38,641 nucleotides of DNA from Candidatus Bathyarchaeota archaeon (GTDB lineage Archaea > Thermoproteota > Bathyarchaeia > Bathyarchaeales > Bathycorpusculaceae), in the NCBI GenBank assembly GCA_903901015.1, contig CAIUPH010000042.1, positions 1 to 38,641 of the forward strand, read 5' to 3'. A program made the position numbers and the translations under genes. Position 1 is the stretch's first letter; each line of letters begins with the position of its first letter. The notes beneath the pieces are model-generated. The model did no database searches. It was not told the origin of the DNA and worked only from the letters and a program-made list of their open reading frames with translations. Positions 15,734-24,654 of this stretch are shown one piece after another.

Positions 15734-16663
15734 ATGGAAGTCATAAACGTACGTTTACCCGACAAATTAACTCAAGACATAGATAAACTATCCAAAAAAC
15801 ACAGCCTCACCCGCTCAGAAGTCATGCGCCAAGCCTTAACCATCTACCTGCACCTGACCGAAAACGCCGGCACCATGCTGAGACCAACAGTTTTCCAGGT
15901 GAAACCTGCCCAAATAAGCTACACACGAAGAGGCGACGTTTCAATCCTAAAGGTTCCAACGGGACACGCCATCGTAGCAGGATCAACCTCATCTGGAGCG
16001 GTTGGACCCAAAGAAATGGACAAAGTTAAAGTGGATGGGCGTGTGCTGGGAAAGTTCTTGGCAAGAGTAGCCTTGATGGATGTTACCACAACGGGTGCGT
16101 TTCCGCTGCTTTTGTCTGTTACGTTGGGCGTGGAAAAGGAGCCCACAGGCAACGCCATACTTGAAGGGATAAGGCGGGAAGCCAGAAGCATCGGGCTTGA
16201 CCCAAACCAGGTGCTGATGGAGAAAACAGAGGAAAACTTTGCAACCGTGCAGACGGGCGCTGGATTAACCGTGGTCGGCTTCGCAAATGAGGAGGACCTT
16301 CGGATTGGAAAAACATGCCCCGGCGACTTAATCGTCGCAATCGGAAAACCCAAGGTAGGAGACGAAGTCATCGCGGCAGAAGCCCGCAACGAAATCGCAG
16401 ACCTCAAAAACGTAACTCAGCTCTCACAGAGAAAATACGTCCATGACATCTGGCCAGTCGGCGGATTCGGAATTGCCAGCGAAGCCAGAATGATGGCGTA
16501 CGGCGTCGGCAGACAAATAAAAATCTGCGAGGCAGCGGGGCTGGATTTGAATAAGTCCGCGGGTCCAGCCACAGTCATATTGGCAACCATCGACAAAGAC
16601 AGGCTGGAAGATTTAACAGCACTAATCCCCAAACCCATCAACACAATAGGAGAAATCCTATAG
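15734..16663 (+). CDS. ribbon-helix-helix / AIR-synthase-like fusion
   Basis: A 309-aa protein. Residues 1-45 form a CopG/NikR-type ribbon-helix-helix: strand VINVRLPDKLTQDID, then helices ending in TRSEVMRQALTIYL. Residues about 65-309 look like an AIR-synthase/SelD/ThiL-type ATP-binding fold: GSTSSGAVGPKEMDKVKVDG, then TTTGAFPLLLSVTLGVEKEPTG, GAGLTVVGFANEEDLRIGKTCPGD, and HDIWPVGGFGIASEA. A DNA-binding domain joined to a nucleotide-binding sensor suggests a ligand-responsive regulator, but no ligand can be read from the sequence. The gene is divergent from the anchor-GTPase operon and shares the inverted repeat at 15559-15590 with it. Purine genes lie 8 kb away. Confidence 0.75.
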   Translation: MEVINVRLPDKLTQDIDKLSKKHSLTRSEVMRQALTIYLHLTENAGTMLRPTVFQVKPAQISYTRRGDVSILKVPTGHAIVAGSTSSGAVGPKEMDKVKVDGRVLGKFLARVALMDVTTTGAFPLLLSVTLGVEKEPTGNAILEGIRREARSIGLDPNQVLMEKTEENFATVQTGAGLTVVGFANEEDLRIGKTCPGDLIVAIGKPKVGDEVIAAEARNEIADLKNVTQLSQRKYVHDIWPVGGFGIASEARMMAYGVGRQIKICEAAGLDLNKSAGPATVILATIDKDRLEDLTALIPKPINTIGEIL

Positions 16664-16685
16664 CAAACTCTGTTTAACGCGGTTT

Positions 16686-16890
16686 TTTTCTCTTTATGTG
16701 GCTAAAACGGTTTACAGGATACCACAAGACTGCAAGTGGATGCGGTTGCTTTTTATGTTTGCAACGTTTTTGTGCGCCTGTTTCAATGTGAGAAAATCAT
16801 TTTTCATCACATGCTCTGCATGGGTCCATGTTGAAGAGCCCGCGGTGTGGTTGAGAATCCATGTATAGACTATTTTTTTCTTCACAAGAA
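16686..16890 (-). repeat. 205-bp dispersed repeat, copy 2, inverted relative to copy 1
   Basis: Reverse complement of 4088-4292 at about 90% identity, same length and no gaps. The 57-codon frame starts at GTG (16885-16883) and ends at TAA 16712-16714. Several replacements change amino acids (for example AEL to AGS), yet the frame stays open. Flanking DNA on each side differs from copy 1, so the copied unit is well defined. The remaining part of 16664-17068 shows a promoter but no further gene. Confidence 0.75.
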
Positions 16891-17010
16891 AAGCAAATTG
16901 AGATGTGGATTCTAACAGGTTAGTGAATAGCCCACCCTCCATAGTTTTCTGCATAGCACCCCTCGGCTCCAAATATGCCAGTGCAAAGCATTCGTGTTGT
17001 TCGTCGTTTC

Positions 17011-17020
17011 CTTAAATACC
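17011..17020 (+). promoter_or_regulatory. TATA box for the flavin reductase-Tag pair
   Basis: CTTAAATACC lies about 50-58 bases before ATG 17069. A GAGGG sits close to the start codon. Confidence 0.45.
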
Positions 17021-17068
17021 CAGACCAACACATTTCAAATAGAGCAAAAACAGTTTTGAGGGTAAAAA

Positions 17069-17623
17069 ATGAAGACTGAACTTGGAGCAAAAAACTGCCT
17101 CTACCCAATGCCTACAGTTCTTGTTGGGGCACTGGTTAATGGCAAACCTAACTATGTCACAATCGCACACGTTGGCATAATGGATTTGGAATCGGTTTCG
17201 CTGGGCATGAACAAACGCCACTACACCAACCAAGGCATAAAAGCAAACAAAACCTTCAGCGTGAACATTCCCTCCGCAGCGTTAGTTAAGCAAACCGATT
17301 ACTGCGGATTAGTTTCGGGAAAAACCGCGGCGAAAGCTGACATTTTCAAAACGTTCTATGGAAAACTCAAAACCGCCCCCATGATAGAACAATGCAGCAT
17401 CAACATGGAATGCGAACTCGTCAAAACCGTGGATTTCCCAAACCACGACGTATTCATAGGCAAAATAACCAACACATACTGCGACGAAGCAATCCTCACC
17501 GAAGGCGAAGTAGACTTCGAAAAAGTGCAGCCTATCCTGTTTGTGATGAATAACCAGAGCTACTATGGCTTGGGCAAAAAATTCGCAAAGGCGTGGAGCG
17601 TTGGGAAAGAACTTAACAAATAG
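17069..17623 (+). CDS. flavin reductase-like FMN-binding protein
   Basis: A 184-aa protein with the FMN-binding split-barrel layout of flavin reductase-like proteins: CLYPMPTVLVGALVNGKPNYVTIAHVGIMDLESVSLGMN at the N-terminus, then a Thr/Ser/Asn-rich segment (NKTFSVNIPSAALVKQTDYCGLVSG), and DVFIGKITNTYCDE in the barrel. Members reduce flavins or carry FMN as electron-transfer proteins. The electron donor and substrate cannot be read here. ATG 17069 has GAGGG about 12 bases before it. Tag follows after 24 bases and is probably co-transcribed, without an obvious functional link. Confidence 0.82.
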   Translation: MKTELGAKNCLYPMPTVLVGALVNGKPNYVTIAHVGIMDLESVSLGMNKRHYTNQGIKANKTFSVNIPSAALVKQTDYCGLVSGKTAAKADIFKTFYGKLKTAPMIEQCSINMECELVKTVDFPNHDVFIGKITNTYCDEAILTEGEVDFEKVQPILFVMNNQSYYGLGKKFAKAWSVGKELNK

Positions 17624-17647
17624 ACCTCTTGGTGTGGACGGTAAACT

Positions 17648-18220
17648 ATGGCTGCGCCGCTGAAAAGATGTTGGAACGTTGACAAACCCCTATACGTCAG
17701 GTACCACGATGAAGAATGGGGCATCCCACTGCACGACGACCAGAAGCTGTTTGAGTTTTTGGTGTTGGATGGTTTTCAGGCGGGGTTGTCGTGGTGGCTG
17801 ATTTTGGAGCGCCGCGAAATGTTCAGGGATGCGTTTGACTGCTTTGACCCCGCGAAAGTTGCAAAGTACACGGCGAAGGATGTTGAGCGCTTGATGGCGG
17901 CTCCAGGCGTGATTAAGAACAAGGCTAAAATCTTGGCGACAATAACCAATGCCCAGCAGTTTCTGCAGATCCAAAAAGAATTCGGCTCATTCGACGCCTA
18001 CATCTGGCAGTTTGTTCAGGGAAAAACCATCCAGAACGCCTTCAAAGAGTTCTCCCAGATGCCAACCGAAACCGAAGAATCCCGAGCGATGAACCAAGAC
18101 CTCAAGAAAAGAGGCTTCAAGTTTGTTGGACCCACAATCTGCTACGCATTCATGCAAGCCGCGGGACTGGTAAACGACCATTTAGTAGACTGCTTTAGGT
18201 ACGTCCAGCTTAACCGTTAA
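17648..18220 (+). CDS. tag: DNA-3-methyladenine glycosylase I
   Basis: Excises 3-methyladenine from alkylated DNA, the first step of base excision repair. The 190-aa length equals the bacterial Tag family. It starts RCWNVDKPLYVRYHDEEWG with Cys8 and His20, continues with LVLDGFQAGLSWWLILERRE (about residues 38-57), and ends with LVNDHLVDCFRY. The Cys/His at both ends match the zinc-binding set of Tag. Tag is more common in bacteria, so it may have been gained by transfer, though base composition by eye does not stand out. Its end overlaps the convergent YkgJ-type gene by 4 bases. Confidence 0.92.
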   Translation: MAAPLKRCWNVDKPLYVRYHDEEWGIPLHDDQKLFEFLVLDGFQAGLSWWLILERREMFRDAFDCFDPAKVAKYTAKDVERLMAAPGVIKNKAKILATITNAQQFLQIQKEFGSFDAYIWQFVQGKTIQNAFKEFSQMPTETEESRAMNQDLKKRGFKFVGPTICYAFMQAAGLVNDHLVDCFRYVQLNR

Positions 18221-18783
18221 ACGCACGGTTTCTGTTCATTTAGGACGTTGAAGAGGGCTAATTCTTCTTCGGTAATTCCTGCTCGGCTCAGTTTTATTGT
18301 GCATGCTTGGAGTTGTTTTTCGGTACATTTGGACGCTTTAACGCTTGCATCTGTAAAATGGCAGGTTTCTTTGGCGGCTTTTCCTTTCTTTAAGGCTGCA
18401 CGCTGCTTTTTAAATCGGTTAAGTGCTTCGCAATCTCGGGTCAACATGCCAAACGCGGTGTTTGGGAAGAGTCGGCAGCCCATAGGTCGAATCTCATATA
18501 TGGAACAGGTTTTATCCGCTAGAAATGGGCAAGGAGTGCGCATGATATATTTGTCGTATTTGGCTTCGTTTGCTTCAAACATCGTTCCCAGCTCTTCTGT
18601 GAGGGCTTTCATTTTAGCGTGGACTTCTGGGTACTCTTGGGGTTTGGCGGTGATTTCGCCTGCCGCCAAAAAATCGTCAAGAGTGCAGCAGACTCCACAT
18701 TTGCTACAAAGGAAAGGCAGGTTAACTGACCAATTGCCTGTTTTGTTTTTAAATTCTAAGTGCAGATAGAAAGTGTCAACCAT
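18217..18783 (-). CDS. YkgJ-family cysteine cluster protein
   Basis: A 188-aa protein with the CxxCxxCC cluster (CSKCGVCC, about residues 26-33) and a second group, CPFLADKTCSIYEIRPMGCRLFP, typical of the YkgJ/UPF0153 family. The eight conserved Cys are thought to bind zinc or an iron-sulfur cluster, and no reaction is established for most members. The C-terminal third is Lys/Cys-rich and variable. The start ATG 18783 has no evident Shine-Dalgarno sequence. Confidence 0.82.
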   Translation of the reverse strand: MVDTFYLHLEFKNKTGNWSVNLPFLCSKCGVCCTLDDFLAAGEITAKPQEYPEVHAKMKALTEELGTMFEANEAKYDKYIMRTPCPFLADKTCSIYEIRPMGCRLFPNTAFGMLTRDCEALNRFKKQRAALKKGKAAKETCHFTDASVKASKCTEKQLQACTIKLSRAGITEEELALFNVLNEQKPCV

Positions 18784-18825
18784 TGTGCGTTCAACAAAAA
18801 GATACTGCCTTTTTTGCTTAATAGC

Positions 18826-20163
18826 TTACTGTTTTTCGCTGGTTTTCTTGTCGAAGTTCCTGTCAACGGACACCAATATCACCGCAACCCAAATTATGCC
18901 CAAAATAAGAAGCACAAGCTCTGCAATGGAAGTGATGTCGAATCGGGATAGTGCCTCGTCAAACGATACATCGCCCATTGATAGGGGTGAGCCGGGCATA
19001 TTTTTGGGCGTTGGGCACGGGGTGGGAACGGAAGTTGGGGTAGGCGCTTGAGTCGGGGTTGGAGGCAGGGGAGTTGATGGCGGCGGAGACGGGGTTTTTT
19101 TGGGGCCTAAATCAACGTTTTGAGGATAATTCAAGTAGATGTTGGGAAGAGGTGGGACGGAGGGATCAAGCTGGGTTAAAAACGGATTAAAAATAATTGC
19201 GCCCACATAATTGTAGGTTTTGGAATCAAGAATCATCTGGCTAATTGCCACAGAATCTGTTGTTCCCCACCAATTGTTCGTTGCGTCAAGGCTGGTTGAA
19301 GTAAAGGGCAGAAGGTTGGCTTGGTTGTTATTGAAAATGTTATTGTTCTTTAGAGTTCCTGAACCGCCTGAAACTTGAAGTCCGATAGAATTTTGGGTAA
19401 CAGTGTTGAATTGAATGTTTCCGGTGAATCCGCTAATGCCAAAGGTATTCCCTGCAACCACATTGTATTCAACAACTGAACTGCCATAGAGGTTTATCCC
19501 GTAATTGTTGTTTATGATTAAATTGTTTTGGATTACAGCGGTCCCGGATGTATAAATCCCAGTTGAATGTCCGTTGCCCGCGATTGTATTGTAGGAGATG
19601 ACCGGTGACCCACCTGCAACGTTTATGCCGGTGTTTTGGCAGTTTAAGGTGTCGTTGAAGATTTGCGGGGCACCGCCCGTGACACTTATCAAAGAGGGTA
19701 CAGAGAGGGCGCTACTGAAGGAAGTGCTGTTTATTTTTGGAGACCCGTTAATCGTTAAAGTGACGTTGGCAAAAACAATATTTTCGATTATGCAGCCTGT
19801 GCCGGTTTGCTCGTTCCAAGCTGTGGAACCGTATGAGAATTCGATGCGTTGATTATTGTAGGAAGTTGCGTTTGAACCAAAAACTATGTTGTTGTCGCTT
19901 GTGCCACTGGCGTTTAGGGTTCCGCTAACTCGAATATAGTATGTGCCAAGGTTCACAGTGACTCCCGGCTCAATCGTTAAGGTTACGCCGGTTGGCACGG
20001 TTACTTGTCCCGTGAGCGTGTAGGGGCTCTTCGCCAGTGTCCAAATTGTGTTGGGAGCGATTGTTCCATTCACGTTAGTATCAGCGTGAACATCGCCGAC
20101 AAAAAGCAAACCACTGCTAAATAGAATCGCTACGATTAACAGTGTACATGCCAACTTTTTCAT
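18826..20163 (-). CDS. secreted, membrane-anchored parallel beta-helix protein
   Basis: About 445 aa from ATG 20163; an ATG at 20178 would add five residues, but GAGTGATGG sits just before 20163. A signal peptide (KKLACTLLIVAILFSSGLLF) is followed by a beta-sandwich-like entry (TLTGQVTVPTGVTLTIEPGV). Asn/Gly-rich turns repeat every 20-25 residues (IQNNLIINNNYGINLYG, VEYNVVAGNTFGI), the pattern of right-handed parallel beta-helices in surface and pectate-lyase-like proteins. Then comes a Pro/Thr linker (about 60 residues), a membrane helix (IAELVLLILGIIWVAVILV) and a short charged tail. It is probably displayed on the cell surface. No catalytic residues can be named. Confidence 0.82.
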   Translation of the reverse strand: MKKLACTLLIVAILFSSGLLFVGDVHADTNVNGTIAPNTIWTLAKSPYTLTGQVTVPTGVTLTIEPGVTVNLGTYYIRVSGTLNASGTSDNNIVFGSNATSYNNQRIEFSYGSTAWNEQTGTGCIIENIVFANVTLTINGSPKINSTSFSSALSVPSLISVTGGAPQIFNDTLNCQNTGINVAGGSPVISYNTIAGNGHSTGIYTSGTAVIQNNLIINNNYGINLYGSSVVEYNVVAGNTFGISGFTGNIQFNTVTQNSIGLQVSGGSGTLKNNNIFNNNQANLLPFTSTSLDATNNWWGTTDSVAISQMILDSKTYNYVGAIIFNPFLTQLDPSVPPLPNIYLNYPQNVDLGPKKTPSPPPSTPLPPTPTQAPTPTSVPTPCPTPKNMPGSPLSMGDVSFDEALSRFDITSIAELVLLILGIIWVAVILVSVDRNFDKKTSEKQ

Positions 20164-20349
20164 GATTCCATCACTCATAGTGGACGCTTGAAAATTTAAA
20201 ACTATCCAGAAGAATCGGTCAAGGTTTCTTGACGAGGCTAAGTCAAAATTTCTTGACTACCCTCTTTTAGTTACAATATGTCTTTCGTCAGGTTTTTTAT
20301 CCCAATTCAAAGGTTTGTGCTGCCTGTAAGCACCCGCAACAAAAGAAAC

Positions 20350-21783
20350 TTACCTAATTTTTCGGTCAACTAACCTGCCGTTGCAATTAATCAGCTTTAT
20401 TTCAAGCGGCATCTGGCCGACGGCGTGGGTTGCACAGCTCAGGCACGGGTCGAAAGCGCGGATGACTGCTTCCACGCGGTTAAGCATCCCTTCCTGCAGC
20501 TCTTTTGCCTTAACATACTTCTTAGCTACCTGCGTGACGGCCATGTTGTAGGCGATGTTGTTGTGTTCGGTGGCGATTATCATGTTGTTCCAAGTTATCA
20601 TTCCCTGCGGGTCAACCTTGTAGTGGTGAATCAGGGTGCCTCTTGGCGCTTCAGCGATGCCGACGCCTTCATAGTTGTTGACGAGTGCTTTGGATGTGAC
20701 GTGGTCAGAGAGGATTTCAGGGTCTTCAAGAAGGCTTTTGGCGGTTTCAATGCAGAACAGCATTTCGATTAGGCGTGCGTAGTGGTAGTGGAAGGTGCTT
20801 TGGACCACACCGTTCTTGCCCAGCTTCTTGAACTGTTTAAGTTCCTCGTCAGCTAGCGGTGTGCCGCAGTGGGATGCAACGTTAAGCCTTGCCAGTGGTC
20901 CGACGCGGTATGCCCCATTTGGGTAACCGACTACTTTGAAGTATGGGAACTTCATGAAAGAATACGGTTCCACGGCTTCACCGATGAAGTCGCGGTACTT
21001 TGCGGGGTCAACGCATTCCGCGGCAACTCTGCCATCCTTGTCCATTATGCGGATTTTGCCGTCATAGTGCTCCAAACCGCCGTCGGGCGTCACCAATCCC
21101 ATGTAGTAAGATGGGAAATTGCCGAAGTTCTCTACTTCTTCCTCAAGCCCACTCAGCATATTCTTGTACATCTCAAGCGTCTTCTGTGTTGCCTCTAATG
21201 CTTCGGGCAGGTTGGCGTAGAGGTAATCGGCTCTTTCCTTTGTGAGCGGCCATTTGGCGCCGCCTGGCAGTATCCAATCGCTCGAATGGACTCTTTTGCC
21301 CGCGACTTTCTCGATGATTTCCTGCCCGAACTTGCGCAGTTTAATACCTCGCATGGCGAGTTCAGGCTGCTTCTCGATTAATCCAAACACGTTTCGCTGC
21401 GATGGGTCAGAGTCAAAGCCCAGCAGCAGGTCAGGTGAGGACAGGTGGAAGAAGTTTAATGCGTGCGACTGAATTAGCTGCCCCATGTGCATGAGGCGCC
21501 GCAGTTTCACGGCGGTTTCGGGAGGCTTTACGCCGACGATGGCGTCGCAGGCTTTCGCGCTGGCTAACAGGTGGCTAACTGGGCAGATGCCGCAGGAACG
21601 GCTAGTTATGCTGGGCATTTCGTAGAATGGTCTGCCTTCTGTGAATTTTTCGAAGCCACGGAAATCAACGACTTTGAAGAGCGCTTCTCGTACCGAGTCG
21701 TCTTCGTTTAGGATTATGCTTACTTGTGCGTGTCCCTCGATGCGTGTGACGGGACTTATGAGAATTTTCTTTTCATTAACCAT
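20350..21783 (-). CDS. [NiFe] hydrogenase large subunit (HoxH/HydL type)
   Basis: Carries the NiFe(CN)2CO active site for reversible hydrogen oxidation. The 477-aa protein has both nickel motifs: [10 protein letters not shown] with Cys64 and Cys67, and DPCLSCATH with Cys447, Cys450 and His453. A C-terminal extension of 24 residues follows His453, so the precursor should need cleavage by a maturation endopeptidase, which is not in this window (nor are hyp genes). The start ATG 21783 has GGAGG upstream and overlaps the small-subunit gene by 8 bases. The sequence fits cytoplasmic group 3 enzymes with no signal peptide or membrane partner. Confidence 0.92.
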   Translation of the reverse strand: MVNEKKILISPVTRIEGHAQVSIILNEDDSVREALFKVVDFRGFEKFTEGRPFYEMPSITSRSCGICPVSHLLASAKACDAIVGVKPPETAVKLRRLMHMGQLIQSHALNFFHLSSPDLLLGFDSDPSQRNVFGLIEKQPELAMRGIKLRKFGQEIIEKVAGKRVHSSDWILPGGAKWPLTKERADYLYANLPEALEATQKTLEMYKNMLSGLEEEVENFGNFPSYYMGLVTPDGGLEHYDGKIRIMDKDGRVAAECVDPAKYRDFIGEAVEPYSFMKFPYFKVVGYPNGAYRVGPLARLNVASHCGTPLADEELKQFKKLGKNGVVQSTFHYHYARLIEMLFCIETAKSLLEDPEILSDHVTSKALVNNYEGVGIAEAPRGTLIHHYKVDPQGMITWNNMIIATEHNNIAYNMAVTQVAKKYVKAKELQEGMLNRVEAVIRAFDPCLSCATHAVGQMPLEIKLINCNGRLVDRKIR

Positions 21784-22318
21784 ACTTCGATCTTCCCTCC
21801 ATAACAGGTGCTCTACCAGCCAACAGCTCAGTCAACACGTAGTTTATGAGGTCAGCGTGCGGTGGGCACCCAGGAATATAAAAGTCAACTTTAACGATTT
21901 CATGCAACGGGCGAGCTTTGATAAGCAGTTTGGGCACGGCGGTGGGAACAGCGGCGTTGAGGTCCGCGGGGTCTTTGTAGGCGCGTTCTAAAACGGCTTG
22001 GTCACTGTGACGCCAAGAATTGCGCAGCGCGGTAACGTTGCCTGTGACGGCGCAGTCGCCAAGGGAAACCAGGATTTTTGTTCTGCCGCGAACTTTCTTT
22101 AGCATCGCCAACTGCTCCTCATTTGCCACGGCGCCCTCGATAAGCGTGACGTCAACGTTCTCGGGAAACTCCTTAACATCTACAAGGGGGCTGTAAACCA
22201 AAGTTATCTTCTTAGCTAAATCCACAAGCCGCTCATCCTGATCAAGGAAGCTCATATGGCAGCCTGAGCAGCCGCTAAGCCAAACCGTCGCCACACGGAC
22301 TTTTGCGTTTGTGCTCAT
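21776..22318 (-). CDS. [NiFe] hydrogenase small subunit (HoxY/HydS type)
   Basis: Transfers electrons from the active site through one proximal [4Fe-4S] cluster. The 180-aa length is the short, single-cluster form found in HoxY-type enzymes; longer small subunits carry three clusters. Ligands seen: CSGC with Cys17 and Cys20, GDC with Cys89, and GCPP with Cys151. No twin-arginine signal is present, so the enzyme is cytoplasmic. The ATG overlaps the upstream gene stop by 4 bases and follows GGAGG. Confidence 0.92.
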   Translation of the reverse strand: MSTNAKVRVATVWLSGCSGCHMSFLDQDERLVDLAKKITLVYSPLVDVKEFPENVDVTLIEGAVANEEQLAMLKKVRGRTKILVSLGDCAVTGNVTALRNSWRHSDQAVLERAYKDPADLNAAVPTAVPKLLIKARPLHEIVKVDFYIPGCPPHADLINYVLTELLAGRAPVMEGRSKYG

Positions 22319-23022
22319 TTGCGGTTCCTCCGCTCAACAATAAACTCGGCAACATCCCGTTTCTTGGTGTGCTCGATTGGTTCACCTTCAACATAGATGG
22401 CTCCAACAGGGCAAACTTTGGCGCATTTGCGACACGACGTGCAGCTACATGAGTTGCCCCATTTCTCATCTAAATCCATGATGACCTGTGAGTCTTTGCC
22501 GCGGAGTTTTAGATCAAGGGTGTGAACGCCTTCGATTTGGTCGCAGACGCGGATGCACCTAGTGCAGAGGATGCATCGGTTTCGGTCGATTACCAAGAAG
22601 TCGTGGGTGGAGTCGATTTCTTCGCGGCTCCAGTTACGCTCGAACATGACGTGGTCGACGCCGAGTTGGTTAGCCATGGCTTGGAGTTCGCAGTGGTCGT
22701 CGGCGACGCATACTGAGCAGATGTGGGTGCGTTCGGCAAGGAGCAGTTGCACCGCTATCTTTCGGTATTCTTTGAGTTTGTCAGATTGGGTTGTTACATC
22801 CATGCCTGGTCCGATGGGTGTGGTGCAGGCTGGGAAAAGTTTGGGTGTGCCGCTGACTTCAACAAGGCAGAGTCGGCAGCCGCCGTAAGCAGTTAAGCCT
22901 TCAAGGCTGCACAATGTTGGGATTATGATGCCGACGTCTTTGGCGGCTTTGAGGATTGTTGTACCTTCTGCAGCCGTGACGTCTACGCCGTCGATTTTCA
23001 GTTTAACCGTGTTAGTGCTCAT
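22315..23022 (-). CDS. hydrogenase electron-transfer subunit (HoxU/HydA type)
   Basis: A 235-aa iron-sulfur wire between hydrogenase and diaphorase. It carries a plant-type [2Fe-2S] cluster (Cys38, Cys49, Cys52, Cys66), an HxCxxC...CELQ group (His100, Cys102, Cys105, Cys111) of the HoxU kind, and two [4Fe-4S] sites (CILCTRC with RVC, and CSCTSCRKCAKVCP, about residues 150-205). This matches the N-terminal part of NuoG without the molybdopterin-like part. GGAGG precedes ATG 23022, and both ends overlap neighbours by 4 bases. Confidence 0.9.
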   Translation of the reverse strand: MSTNTVKLKIDGVDVTAAEGTTILKAAKDVGIIIPTLCSLEGLTAYGGCRLCLVEVSGTPKLFPACTTPIGPGMDVTTQSDKLKEYRKIAVQLLLAERTHICSVCVADDHCELQAMANQLGVDHVMFERNWSREEIDSTHDFLVIDRNRCILCTRCIRVCDQIEGVHTLDLKLRGKDSQVIMDLDEKWGNSCSCTSCRKCAKVCPVGAIYVEGEPIEHTKKRDVAEFIVERRNRK

Positions 23023-24641
23023 TCTATTTCCTCCTCACCGCGGGATTTGAAGCATTTACCCGCGTCACACCGCTTCTCAACAATATGTTGGATGTATTCG
23101 TCCTTGAAGTACCGCAACGTTGTAATCACTGGGTTTGGCGCTGTTTGACCAAGACCACAAAGGCTCCCGTCACGGATGAAGCTGCTGGATTTCTCAAGAG
23201 TTGTTATGTCACTCATTTCGCCCGCTCCATTGGTGATTTTGCCAAAGACATCTTTCAGTCTGGCTAAACCCGCTCGGCAGGGGGTGCATTTTCCGCAGGA
23301 TTCGTCCACGCAGAATTCCGTGAAGAACCGCGCTGTGTCAACCATGCAGGAGTCTTCGTCGAGGACGACGATTCCACCTGAACCCATGATTGCGCCAACC
23401 TTCACCAGCGAATCGTAATCGATGGGAATATCCAGCAGTGTGTCGGGTAAGCAGCCGCCTGAGGGTCCGCCGACAAGAACAGCTTTGAATTTTTTGCCAT
23501 CAGGTACTCCGCCACCGACGTCAAACACAACTTCCCGCAGCGTAATACCCATGGGCACTTCGATAAGCCCTGGATTGTTAACTTTGCCCGTTAACGAGAA
23601 ACATTTGGTTCCTGTGCATTTAGGCGTACCAGTCTTTGCGAACCATGCGCCGCCGTTTTGGATGATGAGGGGAATGTTTGCGAGGGTTTCCACGTTCTGA
23701 ATCAACGTGGGTTTCTGCCACAGGCCAGAGTTCGCTGGGTACGGTGGACGCGGACGAGGCATCGCCCTTTTTCCTTCAACCGAAGCGAGGATGGCGGTTT
23801 CTTCTCCAGCCACGAATGCGCCTGCGCCAAAACGGAGTTCCAAGTCAAATTTGAATGGTGTTTCCAGTATGCTTTCGCCAAGAAGCGTCATGGCTTTTGC
23901 TTGGGCGATGGCTTTCTGGAGGGTCTGGATGGCAAGCGGGTACTCTGAGCGAATGTAAATGTAGCCTTTCTCGGCGCCTATCGCGTAGGCTGCAATGAGC
24001 ATGCCTTCGATGATGGCGTGTGGGTCTGCCTCGGCAAGGGTTCGGTTAGCGAAAACTCCAGGGTCACCTTCATCGAGGTTAGCGACAATGTACTTGGGCG
24101 AGTTTTGTGCCCGCGCGACAAGACTCCATTTTTGCCCAGTGGGAAAACCTGCGCCGCCCCTTCCTCTAAGACCACTCGCTATCAGTTCGTTAATGACGGC
24201 TTGCGGGGTGTCTGTTAAGCATTTTAAGAGTCCGCCGTAGCCGCCCATGTTGATGTAGTCTTGGATTCTGGATGGATCAATCTTTCCAGCGTTTCGCAGT
24301 ACGAGGCGGTGCTGTTTTTTGAAGTATGCATTGCGTTCGTAGAGCATGTCTTTGACTGGTAAACCCAAAACTATGTGGTCGCGCACGATTTCTCTTACGC
24401 GTTCGGGTGTGACGCTTTGGTAGAGGTAGTCGCCTGGCTCAACAAGCACCGCTGGACCCACTGAGCAGGTGCCGATGCAGCCTGTACGTGCAACCTTGCA
24501 TTCCTTCTCCACGCCGAACTCTTTCACTGCGTCTTCGAAGGCTTTGAGAACTTTAAGCGCGCCAAATGGTACGCATCCGCTTGAGCAGCAAACGTTGATG
24601 CGGTATTTGTAAGCGTTTTGGAACTCGAGTTCCTGCGCCAC
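23019..24641 (-). CDS. hydrogenase diaphorase subunit with NADH/FMN site (HoxF/HydB type)
   Basis: A 540-aa NuoF-like flavoprotein. The N-terminus is a thioredoxin-like [2Fe-2S] domain (Cys18 or Cys19, Cys23, Cys55, Cys59). It is followed by the NuoF core: SGLRGRGGAGFPTGQKW, VANLDEGDPGVFANRTL, FGAGAFVAGEETAILASVEG and PYPANSGLW, which bind FMN and NAD(H). Near the C-terminus ESCGKCTPCRAG and SLCGLGQTAP bind a [4Fe-4S] cluster. The protein stops soon after EKRCDAGKCF, a motif that in HydB/HndC-type proteins leads into an extra ferredoxin domain, absent here. The start is GTG 24641, 13 bases after the upstream gene. It probably reacts with NAD(P)+, with ferredoxin bifurcation possible. Confidence 0.9.
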   Translation of the reverse strand: MAQELEFQNAYKYRINVCCSSGCVPFGALKVLKAFEDAVKEFGVEKECKVARTGCIGTCSVGPAVLVEPGDYLYQSVTPERVREIVRDHIVLGLPVKDMLYERNAYFKKQHRLVLRNAGKIDPSRIQDYINMGGYGGLLKCLTDTPQAVINELIASGLRGRGGAGFPTGQKWSLVARAQNSPKYIVANLDEGDPGVFANRTLAEADPHAIIEGMLIAAYAIGAEKGYIYIRSEYPLAIQTLQKAIAQAKAMTLLGESILETPFKFDLELRFGAGAFVAGEETAILASVEGKRAMPRPRPPYPANSGLWQKPTLIQNVETLANIPLIIQNGGAWFAKTGTPKCTGTKCFSLTGKVNNPGLIEVPMGITLREVVFDVGGGVPDGKKFKAVLVGGPSGGCLPDTLLDIPIDYDSLVKVGAIMGSGGIVVLDEDSCMVDTARFFTEFCVDESCGKCTPCRAGLARLKDVFGKITNGAGEMSDITTLEKSSSFIRDGSLCGLGQTAPNPVITTLRYFKDEYIQHIVEKRCDAGKCFKSRGEEEIE

Positions 24642-24654
24642 TATCTTCTCTAAA

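Noticed and set aside
18248-18769. 173-aa plus-strand frame opposite the YkgJ-type gene
   Set aside because: The minus strand carries the conserved Cys motifs; this is its shadow.
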